Origin: Chloroflexus sp. Y-396-1 | GTDB lineage: Bacteria > Chloroflexota > Chloroflexia > Chloroflexales > Chloroflexaceae | Direction of reading: 5' to 3' | Assembly: GCF_000516515.1 (NCBI RefSeq) | Contig: NZ_KI911784.1 | Coordinates: 434,001 to 498,000 of the forward strand | Length of the DNA stretch: 64,000 bases | Shown: positions 27,886-38,052 of the stretch, piece after piece | How positions within the stretch are numbered: the stretch's first letter is position 1 | How the letters are laid out: each line of letters starts with the position of its first letter | Made by a program: the position numbers and the translations under genes | The notes under the pieces: model-generated | Told to the model about the DNA's origin: nothing | Seen by the model: only the letters and a program-made list of their open reading frames with translations | The model's database searches: none

Positions 27886-28005
27886 GGAAATGGGAGAGGA
27901 CCAGGAAGTCGCACCACTCGCGCACTCCTCTTCACGCTCGCCTTCGTCACCACGACCGGGTAGGAAAAGCACGTTGAAAAGCCCCAAAGCATCAACCGCG
28001 AGAAG

Positions 28006-29331
28006 TCAGGAGGAAGACGCTTCCTCCTTGCCTGTTTGCGAAACTGTGCTATCTGCCGCCAGTAACGCCCCTAGCAGGGCTGCTCGCCCAACCATACCCA
28101 CTAGCTTGCCTTGAGCATCAACAACCGGCAAGCGTTTGATCCGTCGCTCTATCATCAACTCTACCGCCACCGTGATCGGCGTTTCCGGATTCACTGTCAA
28201 AGCTGGACTGGTCATCACATCCGCTGCGGTATGATCTTTCAATGCCAGCTCTAGCTCTGGCGAACGAGTACCGCCACCGATCCAGATCGCGAACCGTTGG
28301 AGCAATCCTGGCGCTACCGGTCGCATTGCTCGACGTAGGATATCGCCATCGCTAACGATACCTACCACACGCCGATCATCATCAATTACCACTGCTCGTC
28401 GGCGTGGTGTCGAGAGAATTCGATCCAGAGTCTCAGCTAATGGAGTCTCTGGCTTGACCGTCGGCACATCACGAATCATCACTTCGCCGACAGTTTTTGC
28501 TGAGGTAAGGCTTGTTCCTGGTAAGAGATCGGTGACCGTCGCAAAAGAATTGGCTACTGTTTGTAACAGATCAGACCGACTGATCATACCAACCAGTCTG
28601 CCATCGTTATCAACGACCGGTAGTCGCTTGTGATCGTGCTCGGTCATCACTAAGGCGGCCTGGGCCAGCGATGCTGTAGCGTTGATTGTTTTGGGATCAG
28701 GTGTCATGACATCGGCAACCCGTTCGGGTCTGGCAGCAACTGCGGCCAGATGTGCTGCCCGCTCGGCAACCGGTAACAACTGCTGCAAATGCAGGGGTAA
28801 TTGGCTCACCCCACGCTGCAAGAGATCGCCATCGGTCACGATACCAACCACCTTGCGATTATCATCAATGACCGGCACTGCTCGCAGACCTCGTTCAAGC
28901 AACAGACGTACCACATCGCCAACCGGTGTCGCCACATGGACCGATGCAACGTCCTGGCTCATGACATCTGCAACAGTGAGATGGGGTGGGAAAGCACTAC
29001 GAACACGCCGACCAACTTTGACCACCTGCACTGGTGAAAGCACTATTAGACCTTCCTGAACCAATTCACTTATTTTGGGTATCAGTCGTTGCAGACGATC
29101 ACTGCGGTCAATGCAGGTAATCACTAAAGGTAAACGACTGGGAATTTCTACTAGGAGATCACTGTGAAAAACCCCATGAGTTCCATAACCACCAGCGCCT
29201 CGAAACACGGTTACACCCGGTGCTCCCGCAGAACGCAAGGTGTCAACAATACGCGAAACGATGGTTTGCCCTTGTACGCTATCACCCTCATCAATGTAGA
29301 TCCAGAGCTGCTGAGTAACGGTCTGCTCCAT
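28006..29331 (-). CDS. DUF190 plus four-CBS-domain protein
   Basis: This 441-residue soluble protein starts at 29331 behind GAGGAGGTC. The N-terminal region (about 1-105) is DUF190-like: LWIYIDEGDSVQGQTIV and GVTVFRGAGGYGTHGVFH, a PII-like ferredoxin fold. Four CBS domains follow as two Bateman pairs, each opening with a VADVM, VGEVM or AADVM motif and closing with a VVGIV/LVGM-DGDLL type segment. CBS pairs bind adenine nucleotides. The protein most likely senses energy or nucleotide state. It follows crcB on the same strand; DUF190 proteins are often found beside crcB (known association), so a role in fluoride or ion control is plausible. Confidence 0.88.
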   Translation of the reverse strand: MEQTVTQQLWIYIDEGDSVQGQTIVSRIVDTLRSAGAPGVTVFRGAGGYGTHGVFHSDLLVEIPSRLPLVITCIDRSDRLQRLIPKISELVQEGLIVLSPVQVVKVGRRVRSAFPPHLTVADVMSQDVASVHVATPVGDVVRLLLERGLRAVPVIDDNRKVVGIVTDGDLLQRGVSQLPLHLQQLLPVAERAAHLAAVAARPERVADVMTPDPKTINATASLAQAALVMTEHDHKRLPVVDNDGRLVGMISRSDLLQTVANSFATVTDLLPGTSLTSAKTVGEVMIRDVPTVKPETPLAETLDRILSTPRRRAVVIDDDRRVVGIVSDGDILRRAMRPVAPGLLQRFAIWIGGGTRSPELELALKDHTAADVMTSPALTVNPETPITVAVELMIERRIKRLPVVDAQGKLVGMVGRAALLGALLAADSTVSQTGKEEASSS

Positions 29332-29494
29332 CGGAGACCTCCTCTCCATGTGTTCATCCTCTTTACCCCGACGATAAACGGAACGCATACCACATCAACA
29401 GGCAGCAGGTTATTTTATCAGCCGGTCTCTCATTAACAATCAGCTTAATCGGTTATTCCAGCCGGTTACGAAAACGCACCACCCACATTTCAGA

Positions 29495-29690
29495 GTAGGG
29501 GTTTTCAACGTTTTCAATGCCTGTACTACAGAGCGCGCTGACACCCTCATTCCCCCAGCCCCCCTTCGCTTCCAAAAAGAGAGAGGAAGAGGCAGTATAA
29601 GACAGGTTGGGAAATCCCCATCCTGTTCTCCTCACTCCTCTCCGCTGTCACCACTACCCGGAAAAGCCACAGTTCTGAAGCCAGGCAGTG
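29495..29690. repeat. Dispersed repeat family D, copy 1
   Basis: This is a spacer repeat between crcB and the CBS gene. It has a GTTTTCAACGTTTTCAATGCC block, TGTACTACAGAGC and AGACAGGTTGG, paralleled at 39045-39170 (TGTGCTACAGAGC, AGACAGGTTGG). The first block also resembles the interior of family A. Confidence 0.5.
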
Positions 29691-29696
29691 AGACCC

Positions 29697-30077
29697 CTAA
29701 CCACCCAAGAGACGACCAAGCCCTACTCCCAGCACAACAGCCAGAAGCCCACCACCAACACTACCGGCGATGTAGCCAACTGCTCCCAACCAGTTGCCAG
29801 CATTGAGCAGCAAAAAACACTCGTAGCCAAACGTTGAGAAGGTAGTGAGTCCACCTAGCAGACCGGTAATCAGCATCAGGCGGATCGGCTCACTGACGGT
29901 TAACCGATTAGTTATCAGCGTTAGCAAAAAGCCAATCGCCAGACAGCCCAGGACATTAATGATGAAGGTGCCATAAGGCCACGACGTACCTAAGCGTTGA
30001 GCTGCCCATAAACTAATCCCGTAACGCAGATTTGCTCCGATTGCAGCACCCAATGCAATAGCTAAGACATTGTTCAT
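29697..30077 (-). CDS. crcB: Fluoride ion channel CrcB/FluC
   Basis: This 126-residue four-helix membrane protein is of the Fluc family, which exports fluoride as a dual-topology dimer. Signatures are GAAIGANLRYGIS, GTFIINVLGCLAIGF with the conserved Asn, and GLLGGLTTFSTFGYE with the Phe box. Length is standard. I looked for a fluoride riboswitch upstream (30078-30200) and did not recognise one. The DUF190-CBS gene lies downstream on the same strand. Confidence 0.92.
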   Translation of the reverse strand: MNNVLAIALGAAIGANLRYGISLWAAQRLGTSWPYGTFIINVLGCLAIGFLLTLITNRLTVSEPIRLMLITGLLGGLTTFSTFGYECFLLLNAGNWLGAVGYIAGSVGGGLLAVVLGVGLGRLLGG

Positions 30078-30244
30078 TGCTCACATCGTTGATACAAAGC
30101 AGAACCCGCTAAAACTACTTGTATTGTACGCCAATTCATGACATATTGCGGCAGAACATTGGTCCTTCATCTAGCAGGATGACATTTGCAGCAGGAGAGG
30201 AACAAACCTATCGGTGCAGTGGTGGTCGTTCCAAAACACGAAAG

Positions 30245-30338
30245 GGCGCAGTGGTGCTGCGCCTCTCCAGACCATACGATGCGGTTGATCACACCAGCCT
30301 AGATGAATCGTTGCCACGAGTGCGCAGCGGTGCTGCGC
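30245..30338. terminator. Pair of GC hairpins after the ABC permease gene
   Basis: Two related hairpins, GGCGCAG-tggtg-CTGCGCC (30245-30263) and GCGCAG-cggtg-CTGCGC (30322-30338), lie just 3' of the leftward permease gene. They probably act in termination. Confidence 0.5.
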
Positions 30339-30341
30339 CTA

Positions 30342-31328
30342 CTACGCCCGCACCTCCTGGCGCTGAAACAGGATGTAACCAATGGCAAACAGCACAATCG
30401 TGGCCGCAATCAGACCGGTTGCATGTGGCCATGTTAGCAGAATGCTCTGTGCAGCAGGTAGCGGCGTTCCCGGAATAGCATTGTGTAACTGAATGGGTAA
30501 GATCAACCCCAGTGCACGCACTGCCGGATTAAGCATCGCCAGCGCCACCTCTGAGAAGAGGGTGTTGGGTGAGAGCCGGGTGAGCATCAGTTCAAGCTGA
30601 ATCTGATTGACCAGTGCCTGAACATCACCGGGCGGAACCGGTTGCAACGTGCGCGCCAGGAGGCTGGCCAGAATACCCCAGAAGACGGTGAAGAAGAGCC
30701 AAACGGCAATTGCTGCCAACGCCGCAGTGGCCGGTTGGCGAAAGATAATAGAGAAGAGCATCGCCAGCGCCAGCCAGATACCACCGTAAAAGATTGTAAC
30801 CAGCAGGAACCACAAGATACGCACGGTCTCTTCACCAGTCGGTGGTACACCTAATTGAAGTAACCCCATCCCGACAATTAACAACCAGATTGCTGCCAGT
30901 GCCAGCGCCAGTGTGCCCAAACCGGCCAAAAACTTACCCATCAAGAGGGCATCGCGATAGATCGGTTGAGCCAACACCTTCGACAACGTGCGCTGGTTAA
31001 ATTCGCCATTCACCGAGTCGAAGGCCAGTGCGATGGCCAGTAGGGGCACCAGTAAGCCAAGAAAGCCAACAAATGCCGGTAATGGATCGCGAGCGGTTGT
31101 AAAGAGACGCAAGAACAGGAAATCATCGCCACTACCGGTACCGGCTCGTAGATTCTGGGCTGCGGCGTAGATCGTTCCAAAGGCAGTCAGGAGAATCAAC
31201 GCCTCCAGGATCAGCATGCGCACACTGGTCAGATAATCGGCCATCTCTTTCGCCACCACTGCCCATAGCCCGGTCCATGGCGATCCTTCGCGCTGTTGTC
31301 GGGTCGTTGTACTAAGCTGTCGCTGCAT
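30342..31328 (-). CDS. ABC-2 type transporter permease
   Basis: This 328-residue permease has about six membrane helices ([115 protein letters not shown]) and the ABC-2 family loop [21 protein letters not shown]. The start at 31328 follows AAGGAG. It overlaps the upstream ATPase gene by 17 bp, so the two form one transporter. The direction is probably export; the substrate is unknown. Confidence 0.88.
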   Translation of the reverse strand: MQRQLSTTTRQQREGSPWTGLWAVVAKEMADYLTSVRMLILEALILLTAFGTIYAAAQNLRAGTGSGDDFLFLRLFTTARDPLPAFVGFLGLLVPLLAIALAFDSVNGEFNQRTLSKVLAQPIYRDALLMGKFLAGLGTLALALAAIWLLIVGMGLLQLGVPPTGEETVRILWFLLVTIFYGGIWLALAMLFSIIFRQPATAALAAIAVWLFFTVFWGILASLLARTLQPVPPGDVQALVNQIQLELMLTRLSPNTLFSEVALAMLNPAVRALGLILPIQLHNAIPGTPLPAAQSILLTWPHATGLIAATIVLFAIGYILFQRQEVRA

Positions 31329-32262
31329 AGGCTGCTCCTTTCTTGAAGTAGCGAGCGTAGACTTCATCGAGACCGGGTGTGTCAACGCTCAGGCCCAGCA
31401 ACCGACCGCCCACTTCAATCACCTTGCGTGCAACCTCAGCGCGTAAATCAGAGCGCGCTTCGACATTGTAAAAGCGAGTACCCTCCTGCGATACATTCAG
31501 CACCCCGGGAAGCTCGCGCAGAGCAGCCTCCACGGCATCGCCGCCCTCTACTTCGAGATGAATGCGGTACGCGCCGCCCAATACTCGTTGCGCCAGCTCA
31601 CTGACCGTCCCTTCCAGTACCATCCGCCCCTTGTGGAACAATCCAACCCGATCACAAACTGCCTGCACCTGTTGTAGCAGATGCGACGAAAGTAACATCG
31701 TGATCCCACTCGTCTTCAATTGCCGAATCAGATCGAGGAATTCACGTACCGCTTCCGGATCAAGCGCCAGCGTCGGTTCGTCCATGATGATAAGTTGTGG
31801 TTGCTTGATCAACACCTCGGCCACACCCAGACGTTGCCGCATACCGCGTGAGAAGGTTTTGACCCGACGGTCGGCAACCTGACTCAAACCAACCTGATCA
31901 AGAGCAGCGTTGATCCGTCGGCTCATTTCTGGCTCGCGAATACCGTTCAGTTTCGCGATATAGCTCAGGTTCTCACGTGCAGTAAGGTTATCGTAAAACC
32001 CAACCTGATCGGGCAGATAACCAACTCGTGCTTTTACGCTCAGTGGCTGACGGGCCGGGTCTAAGCCAAGCACCCGCACACTTCCACTGGTCGGCTCAGT
32101 CAGACCAAGGAGCATCAGGATTGTCGTCGTTTTACCAGCGCCGTTGGGACCTAACAGACCAAACACCTCACCCTTTCGCACCGTTAGATTGAGATGATCA
32201 ACAGCGGTGAATGAGCCGTACTGTTTGGTAAGGTCACGGCACTCTACCACAACCTCTTCCAT
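31312..32262 (-). CDS. ABC transporter ATP-binding protein
   Basis: This 316-residue ATPase has Walker [12 protein letters not shown]-loop [13 protein letters not shown], signature [12 protein letters not shown], Walker [14 protein letters not shown] and H-loop SSHLL. A C-terminal extension of about 80 residues ([18 protein letters not shown] onward) is typical of ABC-2 drug or export ATPases. The D-loop region reads TLALDP rather than the usual TNGLDP. It sits between the NEW3 protein and the permease on the same strand. Confidence 0.92.
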   Translation of the reverse strand: MEEVVVECRDLTKQYGSFTAVDHLNLTVRKGEVFGLLGPNGAGKTTTILMLLGLTEPTSGSVRVLGLDPARQPLSVKARVGYLPDQVGFYDNLTARENLSYIAKLNGIREPEMSRRINAALDQVGLSQVADRRVKTFSRGMRQRLGVAEVLIKQPQLIIMDEPTLALDPEAVREFLDLIRQLKTSGITMLLSSHLLQQVQAVCDRVGLFHKGRMVLEGTVSELAQRVLGGAYRIHLEVEGGDAVEAALRELPGVLNVSQEGTRFYNVEARSDLRAEVARKVIEVGGRLLGLSVDTPGLDEVYARYFKKGAAYAATA

Positions 32263-32361
32263 ATCACCACCTCATAGGATAGAGGAGTGAGAAGTGAGAG
32301 GTGACGAGAATTGAAACCTCCTCATCTCACAACCTTCTCGCTTCTCACCCTCTTAAACTGC

Positions 32362-33531
32362 TCAGCGACGACCAAAGCGCATCACGGCTAGACCAACCCC
32401 GACGACCGCAACTGCGATAAGCGCGATCCCAACCAGACCCCACAGGGTTGATGTTAGCACGGTAAAGCGGAATTCACTGGTTGCCGCTGAAGCCTCAGCC
32501 GGACGTGCAGTAAATGTCACGAGATAGTCACCCGCGATAGCCTGATTCGAGGGCTGTACTTTAGCCGTCACTTCGACCACTTGATCTACTGCTAGCTCCG
32601 GAATCTGCTTCGGCTCAAACTCAACCGTCCAGCCGATAGGTGGTGAAGCGCTCAGTTCAATATTGCGCGCCGGTGCGCTCCCTGTATTGCGCACGACCAG
32701 CTTCACTTCAGTTTGTTCACCGATACGAGCTTCACCGGAAAGCCGCCCGTCCGGCGTTGTAAGCACGAGCTGTGGCTGACCGGTAATATCGGCCACCAGG
32801 CGGGTGGAAGTCTGGAGATCACCACCACGAGCCAGAATATTAATCTCGTATGTACCAGCAGGTATATCGGTGAACGGTCGTACCTCAATACTTAAGCTCT
32901 TCGACTCGTTTGGACCAAACGGCACGCTGGTGATGCTCTGACCAGAGAGCTTAAAATCAACCTGGAAGCCACGTGGAGCTTCGGCCAGTAAGCTCACCGG
33001 CACTTCTTCACTACTCTCATTCTTGAGCGTTGCATTGTAGCGGAAGGTAGTTGAAGGGGATCCCCGCAGGGTTGGCAGATCAACCTTGAACGAGAGACCG
33101 GCCGGATTTGTTGTCTTCTCTTTGAGAGTTAAGGCAATTGGTAGGGTAACCTCTTGTGCCACACCAGTTGCCACCGCTATCATGCGGTATTCCCCAGCCT
33201 TAACATCCGTGGGTGGTTCAATCCATAGATCAAACGTGGCGTTATTATTCGGTTCAACATACGCCGATTGAATGACTCGTCCATCACCGCGAAACGTAAC
33301 GTTCCAGGCGGTTGGGACATCACGCATACCAAGCCGAACGATCTGAGGGGTCGTTTCCGTGCCGAGGGTTAGCTTAAAGGTAATCGTATCACCAACGGTA
33401 GCTTCCTGAGCCGGATAACGAGTGTAGAAGAAGAGATTGCGCTGGCCCTCTTGCGCCAGCACTGGCGCTGCACCCGCAATCATCAGCAGCGCCAAAACAA
33501 CAAGGACGTTGATCATGCGAAATATGCGCAT
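32362..33531 (-). CDS. Exported NEW3-domain protein with C-terminal membrane anchor
   Basis: This 389-residue protein starts at 33531 behind GGGAGGGAG. A signal peptide (MINVLVVLALLMIAGAAPVLA) is followed by repeated immunoglobulin-like beta domains matching the NPCBM-associated NEW3 type (ARNIELSASPPIGWTVEFEP, VTAKVQPSNQAIAGDYLVTFTA). A single C-terminal helix (LVGIALIAVAVVGVGLAVM) ends in FGRR. It is probably held outside the membrane. It heads the NEW3-ATPase-permease operon and may be the extracytoplasmic partner of that transporter. Confidence 0.85.
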   Translation of the reverse strand: MRIFRMINVLVVLALLMIAGAAPVLAQEGQRNLFFYTRYPAQEATVGDTITFKLTLGTETTPQIVRLGMRDVPTAWNVTFRGDGRVIQSAYVEPNNNATFDLWIEPPTDVKAGEYRMIAVATGVAQEVTLPIALTLKEKTTNPAGLSFKVDLPTLRGSPSTTFRYNATLKNESSEEVPVSLLAEAPRGFQVDFKLSGQSITSVPFGPNESKSLSIEVRPFTDIPAGTYEINILARGGDLQTSTRLVADITGQPQLVLTTPDGRLSGEARIGEQTEVKLVVRNTGSAPARNIELSASPPIGWTVEFEPKQIPELAVDQVVEVTAKVQPSNQAIAGDYLVTFTARPAEASAATSEFRFTVLTSTLWGLVGIALIAVAVVGVGLAVMRFGRR

Positions 33532-33915
33532 CGTCTCCCTCCCTTGTGTGCGCAACTGAGTGTCTGTTGCAATGATCCACTCAATTCTGGCAAGATAGAC
33601 GGTCAGGATTAGAAGAAGGTTAACAGAGTATTAGTGTTGTCTATGAAGTGAATGTCGAACTCGTTTTACAAGCGGCAACGAAAATCAAGCTGATAGAACG
33701 GTGAAGGAATATTGAATGTTCCAATGCTGCCAAGAGCCATCTATACAATCAACCCTTCAACCGATGGGAGTAAGTTTTACACTTACCCGCTGATGTTCTA
33801 ATGCCGTCAAAGTAGAGAACACATAACACGCACCTTATCGCTCTTAACACAGCAAAAATGATCGGAAAAAGTTGAGAAATGCCGACTATCGTGCTCTACT
33901 CGGACGTATACGTGT
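33532..33915. other. Intergenic region, no gene seen
   Basis: These 384 bp have visibly lower GC than the flanks and hold the presumed promoter of the NEW3 operon. No repeat or RNA gene is recognised. Confidence 0.5.
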
Positions 33916-34674
33916 CTATGAAACCTTTTTTGAGATATTTTCACAACACTTGATTAGTCCGTATTCCCATAACTGATGTGGCGCATCGGGAGGAGAAGAA
34001 CGGCGGGCGAAAAGAGGTTGTAGAGAAAGCGTCTGCAAATGACGTTGCAAAGTTTGATAGGGAATTGCGTGAACCGATTGGGGGTACAGTTTAAATCGAT
34101 AAAATAGATGATAATCGAGGAAACCAAATCGCTTACAGAGAAAATACAAACGCCGACGTAGCTGCAAACGGTACCTCCAACGAATATAATGGCAAATATT
34201 GAAAAAGATCAGTCCGCCTGGTTTTAACATACGGACAAATTCAGTAATAGTATGAAGTACCGACCGATGATTCGGTATATGTTGAAAGACACCAAACGAA
34301 AAGATGAGATCGAAGCTCTGATCTGGTAAGTCGATTCTATCTGGCTGTAACAACAGAAAGCGTGTCTGTGGCAAATGGGCATGAAGCTGACGCGCTTTCT
34401 GTATTAGACTTTCGGCTACATCGACGCCAACATACTCATCGAACAATGTACGAAAAGCTGGCGCTAACCGGCCAATCCCACAACCAAAATCAAGTACACG
34501 GTTAAACTGCTTGGGATACCCAATTTGTGACATTTCCTGGTGAAGCTGTTCTACCTGAACGTAGCCGGTCTTCCAGAAAGCACTTAAATCCCAATTGCTG
34601 ATACCCGTCATTGCCCAAAAAGGATCGAGCCTACCAAGCGCTTCCCACTGTTGTCGATTATAGTTCATGTTCAT
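33916..34674 (-). CDS. SAM-dependent methyltransferase (type 11)
   Basis: This protein of about 252 residues has motif I VLDFGCGIGRLAPAF, the acidic end of strand 2 (YVGVDVAESLI), motif II FDLIFSFGVFQHIPNH and motif III MLKPGGLIFFNI. The acceptor is unknown. Of several close starts, ATG 34674 is chosen; its ribosome site is weak, and 34668 is possible. The gene and both flanks look more AT-rich than neighbours, a possible sign of transfer. It lies next to a surface-polysaccharide type gene, so modification of a glycan or lipid is plausible. Confidence 0.78.
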   Translation of the reverse strand: MNMNYNRQQWEALGRLDPFWAMTGISNWDLSAFWKTGYVQVEQLHQEMSQIGYPKQFNRVLDFGCGIGRLAPAFRTLFDEYVGVDVAESLIQKARQLHAHLPQTRFLLLQPDRIDLPDQSFDLIFSFGVFQHIPNHRSVLHTITEFVRMLKPGGLIFFNICHYIRWRYRLQLRRRLYFLCKRFGFLDYHLFYRFKLYPQSVHAIPYQTLQRHLQTLSLQPLFARRSSPPDAPHQLWEYGLIKCCENISKKVS

Positions 34675-34974
34675 AGAGAATCTTCGCAAATGGCAAAACT
34701 ACCAGAACAAAGGATTCATCGCCATGCCGTATTATGCAGAGGGTCAACTGTTGAGAAGGTCAACGATAACATTCCCAAAGCGCACGCCAATCCATCTGTA
34801 GGTATTTACAGCTTATAAACATACAGCGTGCATACAGCATTCGCCTGAATCATGACATCTTCAGAGAAAACATGCGATAGTAAAATCTCCGTGAACCTGA
34901 GTGAATTTTTTCCTTACTCAATGGTTGAGGAAGCAAGTTGCGTACCCATGAGTTATGTAGATTACCAGCGTACC
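34675..34974. other. Intergenic, AT-rich, no gene seen
   Basis: These 300 bp lie between two leftward genes. I see no gene, repeat or clear terminator. Confidence 0.4.
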
Positions 34975-37900
34975 TTACTCTTGTTTTGCTGAAAAGGACG
35001 AATTGGCGTTACCCCATCCTCCTCTCCAGTTCGCACTGCACACCACCAACAGCCAGAAACTAAACGCCAGATCAGGCCAGAAGTAGAAAGCATCGACGAG
35101 GCCGTGCATCAGTGCACCAGCGAGTGTCGCCGCAGCACCGATGGTCAGTGGCGAGGGGGAGTGTACTGGCGCACGCAGAATACGCCACCCAGCCCATCCC
35201 AACCCGATGAAGAGCAGTGGCCCACCCCGTAGCAGGAGATCAAGCACCAGGTTGTGGGGATGCGCTGTGTAGACTTCGTTGGTGTTGAGGAGCGCTGGAT
35301 CGATATAACGCTGGTAGACGATCAGAAACTGATCGAGACCAATTCCAAATGGATGGTCAATGAATATTGCTAACGCCGCACGCCACGTCGCCAACCGGAT
35401 GGTGCTACTTCCGGTAAACAGACTGAGTCGTTCAATACCGAAGATGGTCGCCGTCGTGACAATCACTGCCACGACAAGGACCATCCCGATGATGAGCCGA
35501 GAACGGATACGAGGCGTCGCAGTAAAGAACAGAAGTCCACTCGCGGCTATCAATGCTCCCAGGTACGCGCCACGCGAGAAGGAGACCATCAGCGCGGCTA
35601 GCGATAACACAGCGATACCAGTAAAGATGATGGTTGGCCAACGCTGGCGCTGCTGCCAAACGCCCCACGCCAGCGCCGCAGCTAGCGGCCAGACCCGCCC
35701 CATCGCTAGACCGAGATTGTTAGGGTGTCCGTATAAGCCAGTCGCCCGTACCACACCCTCGGCGGCAACTAGATCGGCACCGTGGCTGATTTTGGTACCG
35801 ATGAGCGCCGTCAGGTCTATACCGCCAAATTGCGCCAGCGCTACCAGTGCTGAGACAGCGCCACCGGCTAACCAACCGAGCAGGACCGGGTAGAATACTG
35901 CCCGACCCTGCCGTTCGTGCCACCAGAGTAATCCGATGAAGAGCAGTGGCTCGATGATCATCCAGCGCAGTTCACGCAGGGCCGGGCCACGTACCTCGGC
36001 AATGAGTATCCCCCAGAAACCACCAAGCAGCACCAATCCGGCCGGTAGCAGCACCCATATTGTTGTCTGCAGAACCTTGAAACCCGGCCAACGCAACTGC
36101 CGCCAATCGCGTATGATAGTCGCAATTGTCGTCGTCCAGAGCACAACTTCATGCAACGGAAGGTAGATGCCACTGTCGCGAATACCAAAACGGGCATCGA
36201 AGATTCCTTTTGGGATGAAATACAATGGAACAGTGATCGCTACCCAGCGAATAGCCAGATCGGGACGCGCAATGCTCAGACCGAGAAAGGGGAGAAAGCC
36301 AAGCATCGTTATGGGAAGCTGCGCCGATGCCCGGTACGCAATCGCCAGCGTGATCCCTTGTAAAGCAAAGATGATCCATTCGCGTCGTTCGTCAGCGATC
36401 TGCTGCCAGTGGTGTAAGAGGTGATCCAGCATCTGTAGTGCGGTGCGCATCGTGAGCGCACCCACTACTGCTAAACCTGCCACAAGAATGAGTGGCCCAT
36501 AATCGCCGAGCGATCGCCATGGCAGGTCGCGAATAACGGCAAAACCGGTTGGCGGCGTTTCACCGTTCACCTCAATCGTGTGCAACGTATCGGCCAGACC
36601 GTGGATTGCCTGACCATTCATTGATGTCTCTTGACCGTCGATGACAACGTTCGTGAGCTTGCCACCGTGCAACTCAATACCGGTGCCAACAAAACGGAGC
36701 CGCCAACCGCTGCTTGTGCGCTCAACGGCCGGATGTTCCCAGGTATGGACACCAATGTGGGCTACTACTGGCGCACGCAGATATTCCTGCACGATGTGGT
36801 ACGATGGCCTGAGCTGCCAGTCACGACTGACGAGAGCGAAATAGGGCGTGGGATCAGCCGGATCAGGTTCGGCATACCCACCGTAGCGCAACATCCAGAC
36901 GTTCATGACCCCCATCCAGGGCCACTCACGACGGGCACGCTCGATCTGTGCAACCAGGTAGCGACCTTTTGTTTCTTCATCGACCGGTGGCCCCCAGACG
37001 AAGCGTCGTTCTGGCGGAATATCAGCAGTCGCCGCATTGTAGCCAAACTCTGTCACCCACACCGGTGTTGACCAATCACCGTGGCGTTCCATGACCTCGC
37101 GAAGCAGGACGACCCGACTAACATCGTTGCGGGTATCAATCGGACGTTGCCAGTTCCAGTTGTCACGACCACGTAGAAAGATGTAGCGATGCTCGGTTGG
37201 TGGCTGCCCCAAACCGTAATTCTGCGCCGCCATAATGTCGAAATATGCCGCCCCGCCCAACGTATAGATCGCATCGAGATATTCGAGTTCGGTCATCGGT
37301 GCTCGTGGATCAAGACCATCGGTTGGCGCCAGACCGGGGAAGAGAACAACTGCTTCGGGATTAGCCGACTTTACCGCTTCATAACCGACTCGGAGCAGCG
37401 CGAGAAAATCTGCCGGTTTTGGCTCTTGCCAGCCCCACTCGTTCTTGAGGTTTGGTTCATTCCAAATCTGAAAAAAACGAACCTGACCACGATAGCGTTC
37501 AACTAAGGTAGCCAGAAAACGGCCATAATCGGCTAAATCATCCGGCGGTCCGGTCGAATTGCCATCGACTGCCAGACCGGCCTGAAATTCCGGGGTCGCA
37601 CATCCTCGCTCACAGGCCCAGGCCGGAGTGCGATCAACGCGCATAATCAACTCAATGTTATGGGCTACCGCCGAAGCTACAATCCGGTCATATTTGGTCC
37701 AGCTTGATACCACCCCAATTGTCGCCTCGTTCCGGCGGTCAGTAAAATCACCGCGTCCGTGAATTTCAATATCTTCCCAGGGTACCTGCATTCGCACGTA
37801 GCTTGCACCTAATTCGCGAGCTAGCTTGAACGTGCGATCAACCACTGCGGGATCGGGTTCAAGGTGGAGGTTAAACACATTAACCCCTAATGCCGGGCCG

Positions 37901-38052
37901 TCGCTGTAGGGAAAGGGTGTAGAAATGGGGGAACGAGATGCGATGCCGCGAAAAGCGGCATTATCCAACCAGACGGCAACGCCGAGGGTGACAATCAGCA
38001 GCACCCCCAAACCGGTTTGCCAGATAAAGCGAATGGTCGTATTGCGCAACAT
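34975..38052 (-). CDS. Clan-A glycoside hydrolase fused to O-antigen ligase/Wzy-like membrane protein
   Basis: This 1025-residue fusion has an N-terminal helix (8-29) anchoring an extracytoplasmic TIM-barrel glycosidase region (about 50-430). The barrel shows the clan GH-A pattern: acid/base Glu199 in FFQIWNEPNLKN and nucleophile Glu335 in VWVTEFGYN. A small beta domain follows (430-505). From about 518 there are a dozen membrane helices; the C-terminal part carries O-antigen-ligase/Wzy_C features: TGLYGHPNNLGLAMG, SFSRGAYLGA, RLATWRAALAIF, GIGLDQFLIVYQRY and AHPHNLVLDLLLRGG. It may both trim and polymerise or attach a surface glycan. The junction lies inside one uninterrupted frame. The start at ATG 38052 fits the anchor. 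Confidence 0.85.
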   Translation of the reverse strand: MLRNTTIRFIWQTGLGVLLIVTLGVAVWLDNAAFRGIASRSPISTPFPYSDGPALGVNVFNLHLEPDPAVVDRTFKLARELGASYVRMQVPWEDIEIHGRGDFTDRRNEATIGVVSSWTKYDRIVASAVAHNIELIMRVDRTPAWACERGCATPEFQAGLAVDGNSTGPPDDLADYGRFLATLVERYRGQVRFFQIWNEPNLKNEWGWQEPKPADFLALLRVGYEAVKSANPEAVVLFPGLAPTDGLDPRAPMTELEYLDAIYTLGGAAYFDIMAAQNYGLGQPPTEHRYIFLRGRDNWNWQRPIDTRNDVSRVVLLREVMERHGDWSTPVWVTEFGYNAATADIPPERRFVWGPPVDEETKGRYLVAQIERARREWPWMGVMNVWMLRYGGYAEPDPADPTPYFALVSRDWQLRPSYHIVQEYLRAPVVAHIGVHTWEHPAVERTSSGWRLRFVGTGIELHGGKLTNVVIDGQETSMNGQAIHGLADTLHTIEVNGETPPTGFAVIRDLPWRSLGDYGPLILVAGLAVVGALTMRTALQMLDHLLHHWQQIADERREWIIFALQGITLAIAYRASAQLPITMLGFLPFLGLSIARPDLAIRWVAITVPLYFIPKGIFDARFGIRDSGIYLPLHEVVLWTTTIATIIRDWRQLRWPGFKVLQTTIWVLLPAGLVLLGGFWGILIAEVRGPALRELRWMIIEPLLFIGLLWWHERQGRAVFYPVLLGWLAGGAVSALVALAQFGGIDLTALIGTKISHGADLVAAEGVVRATGLYGHPNNLGLAMGRVWPLAAALAWGVWQQRQRWPTIIFTGIAVLSLAALMVSFSRGAYLGALIAASGLLFFTATPRIRSRLIIGMVLVVAVIVTTATIFGIERLSLFTGSSTIRLATWRAALAIFIDHPFGIGLDQFLIVYQRYIDPALLNTNEVYTAHPHNLVLDLLLRGGPLLFIGLGWAGWRILRAPVHSPSPLTIGAAATLAGALMHGLVDAFYFWPDLAFSFWLLVVCSANWRGGWGNANSSFSAKQE

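Noticed and set aside
30078-30200. Fluoride riboswitch upstream of crcB
   Set aside because: I could not find the conserved motif or the expected stems.
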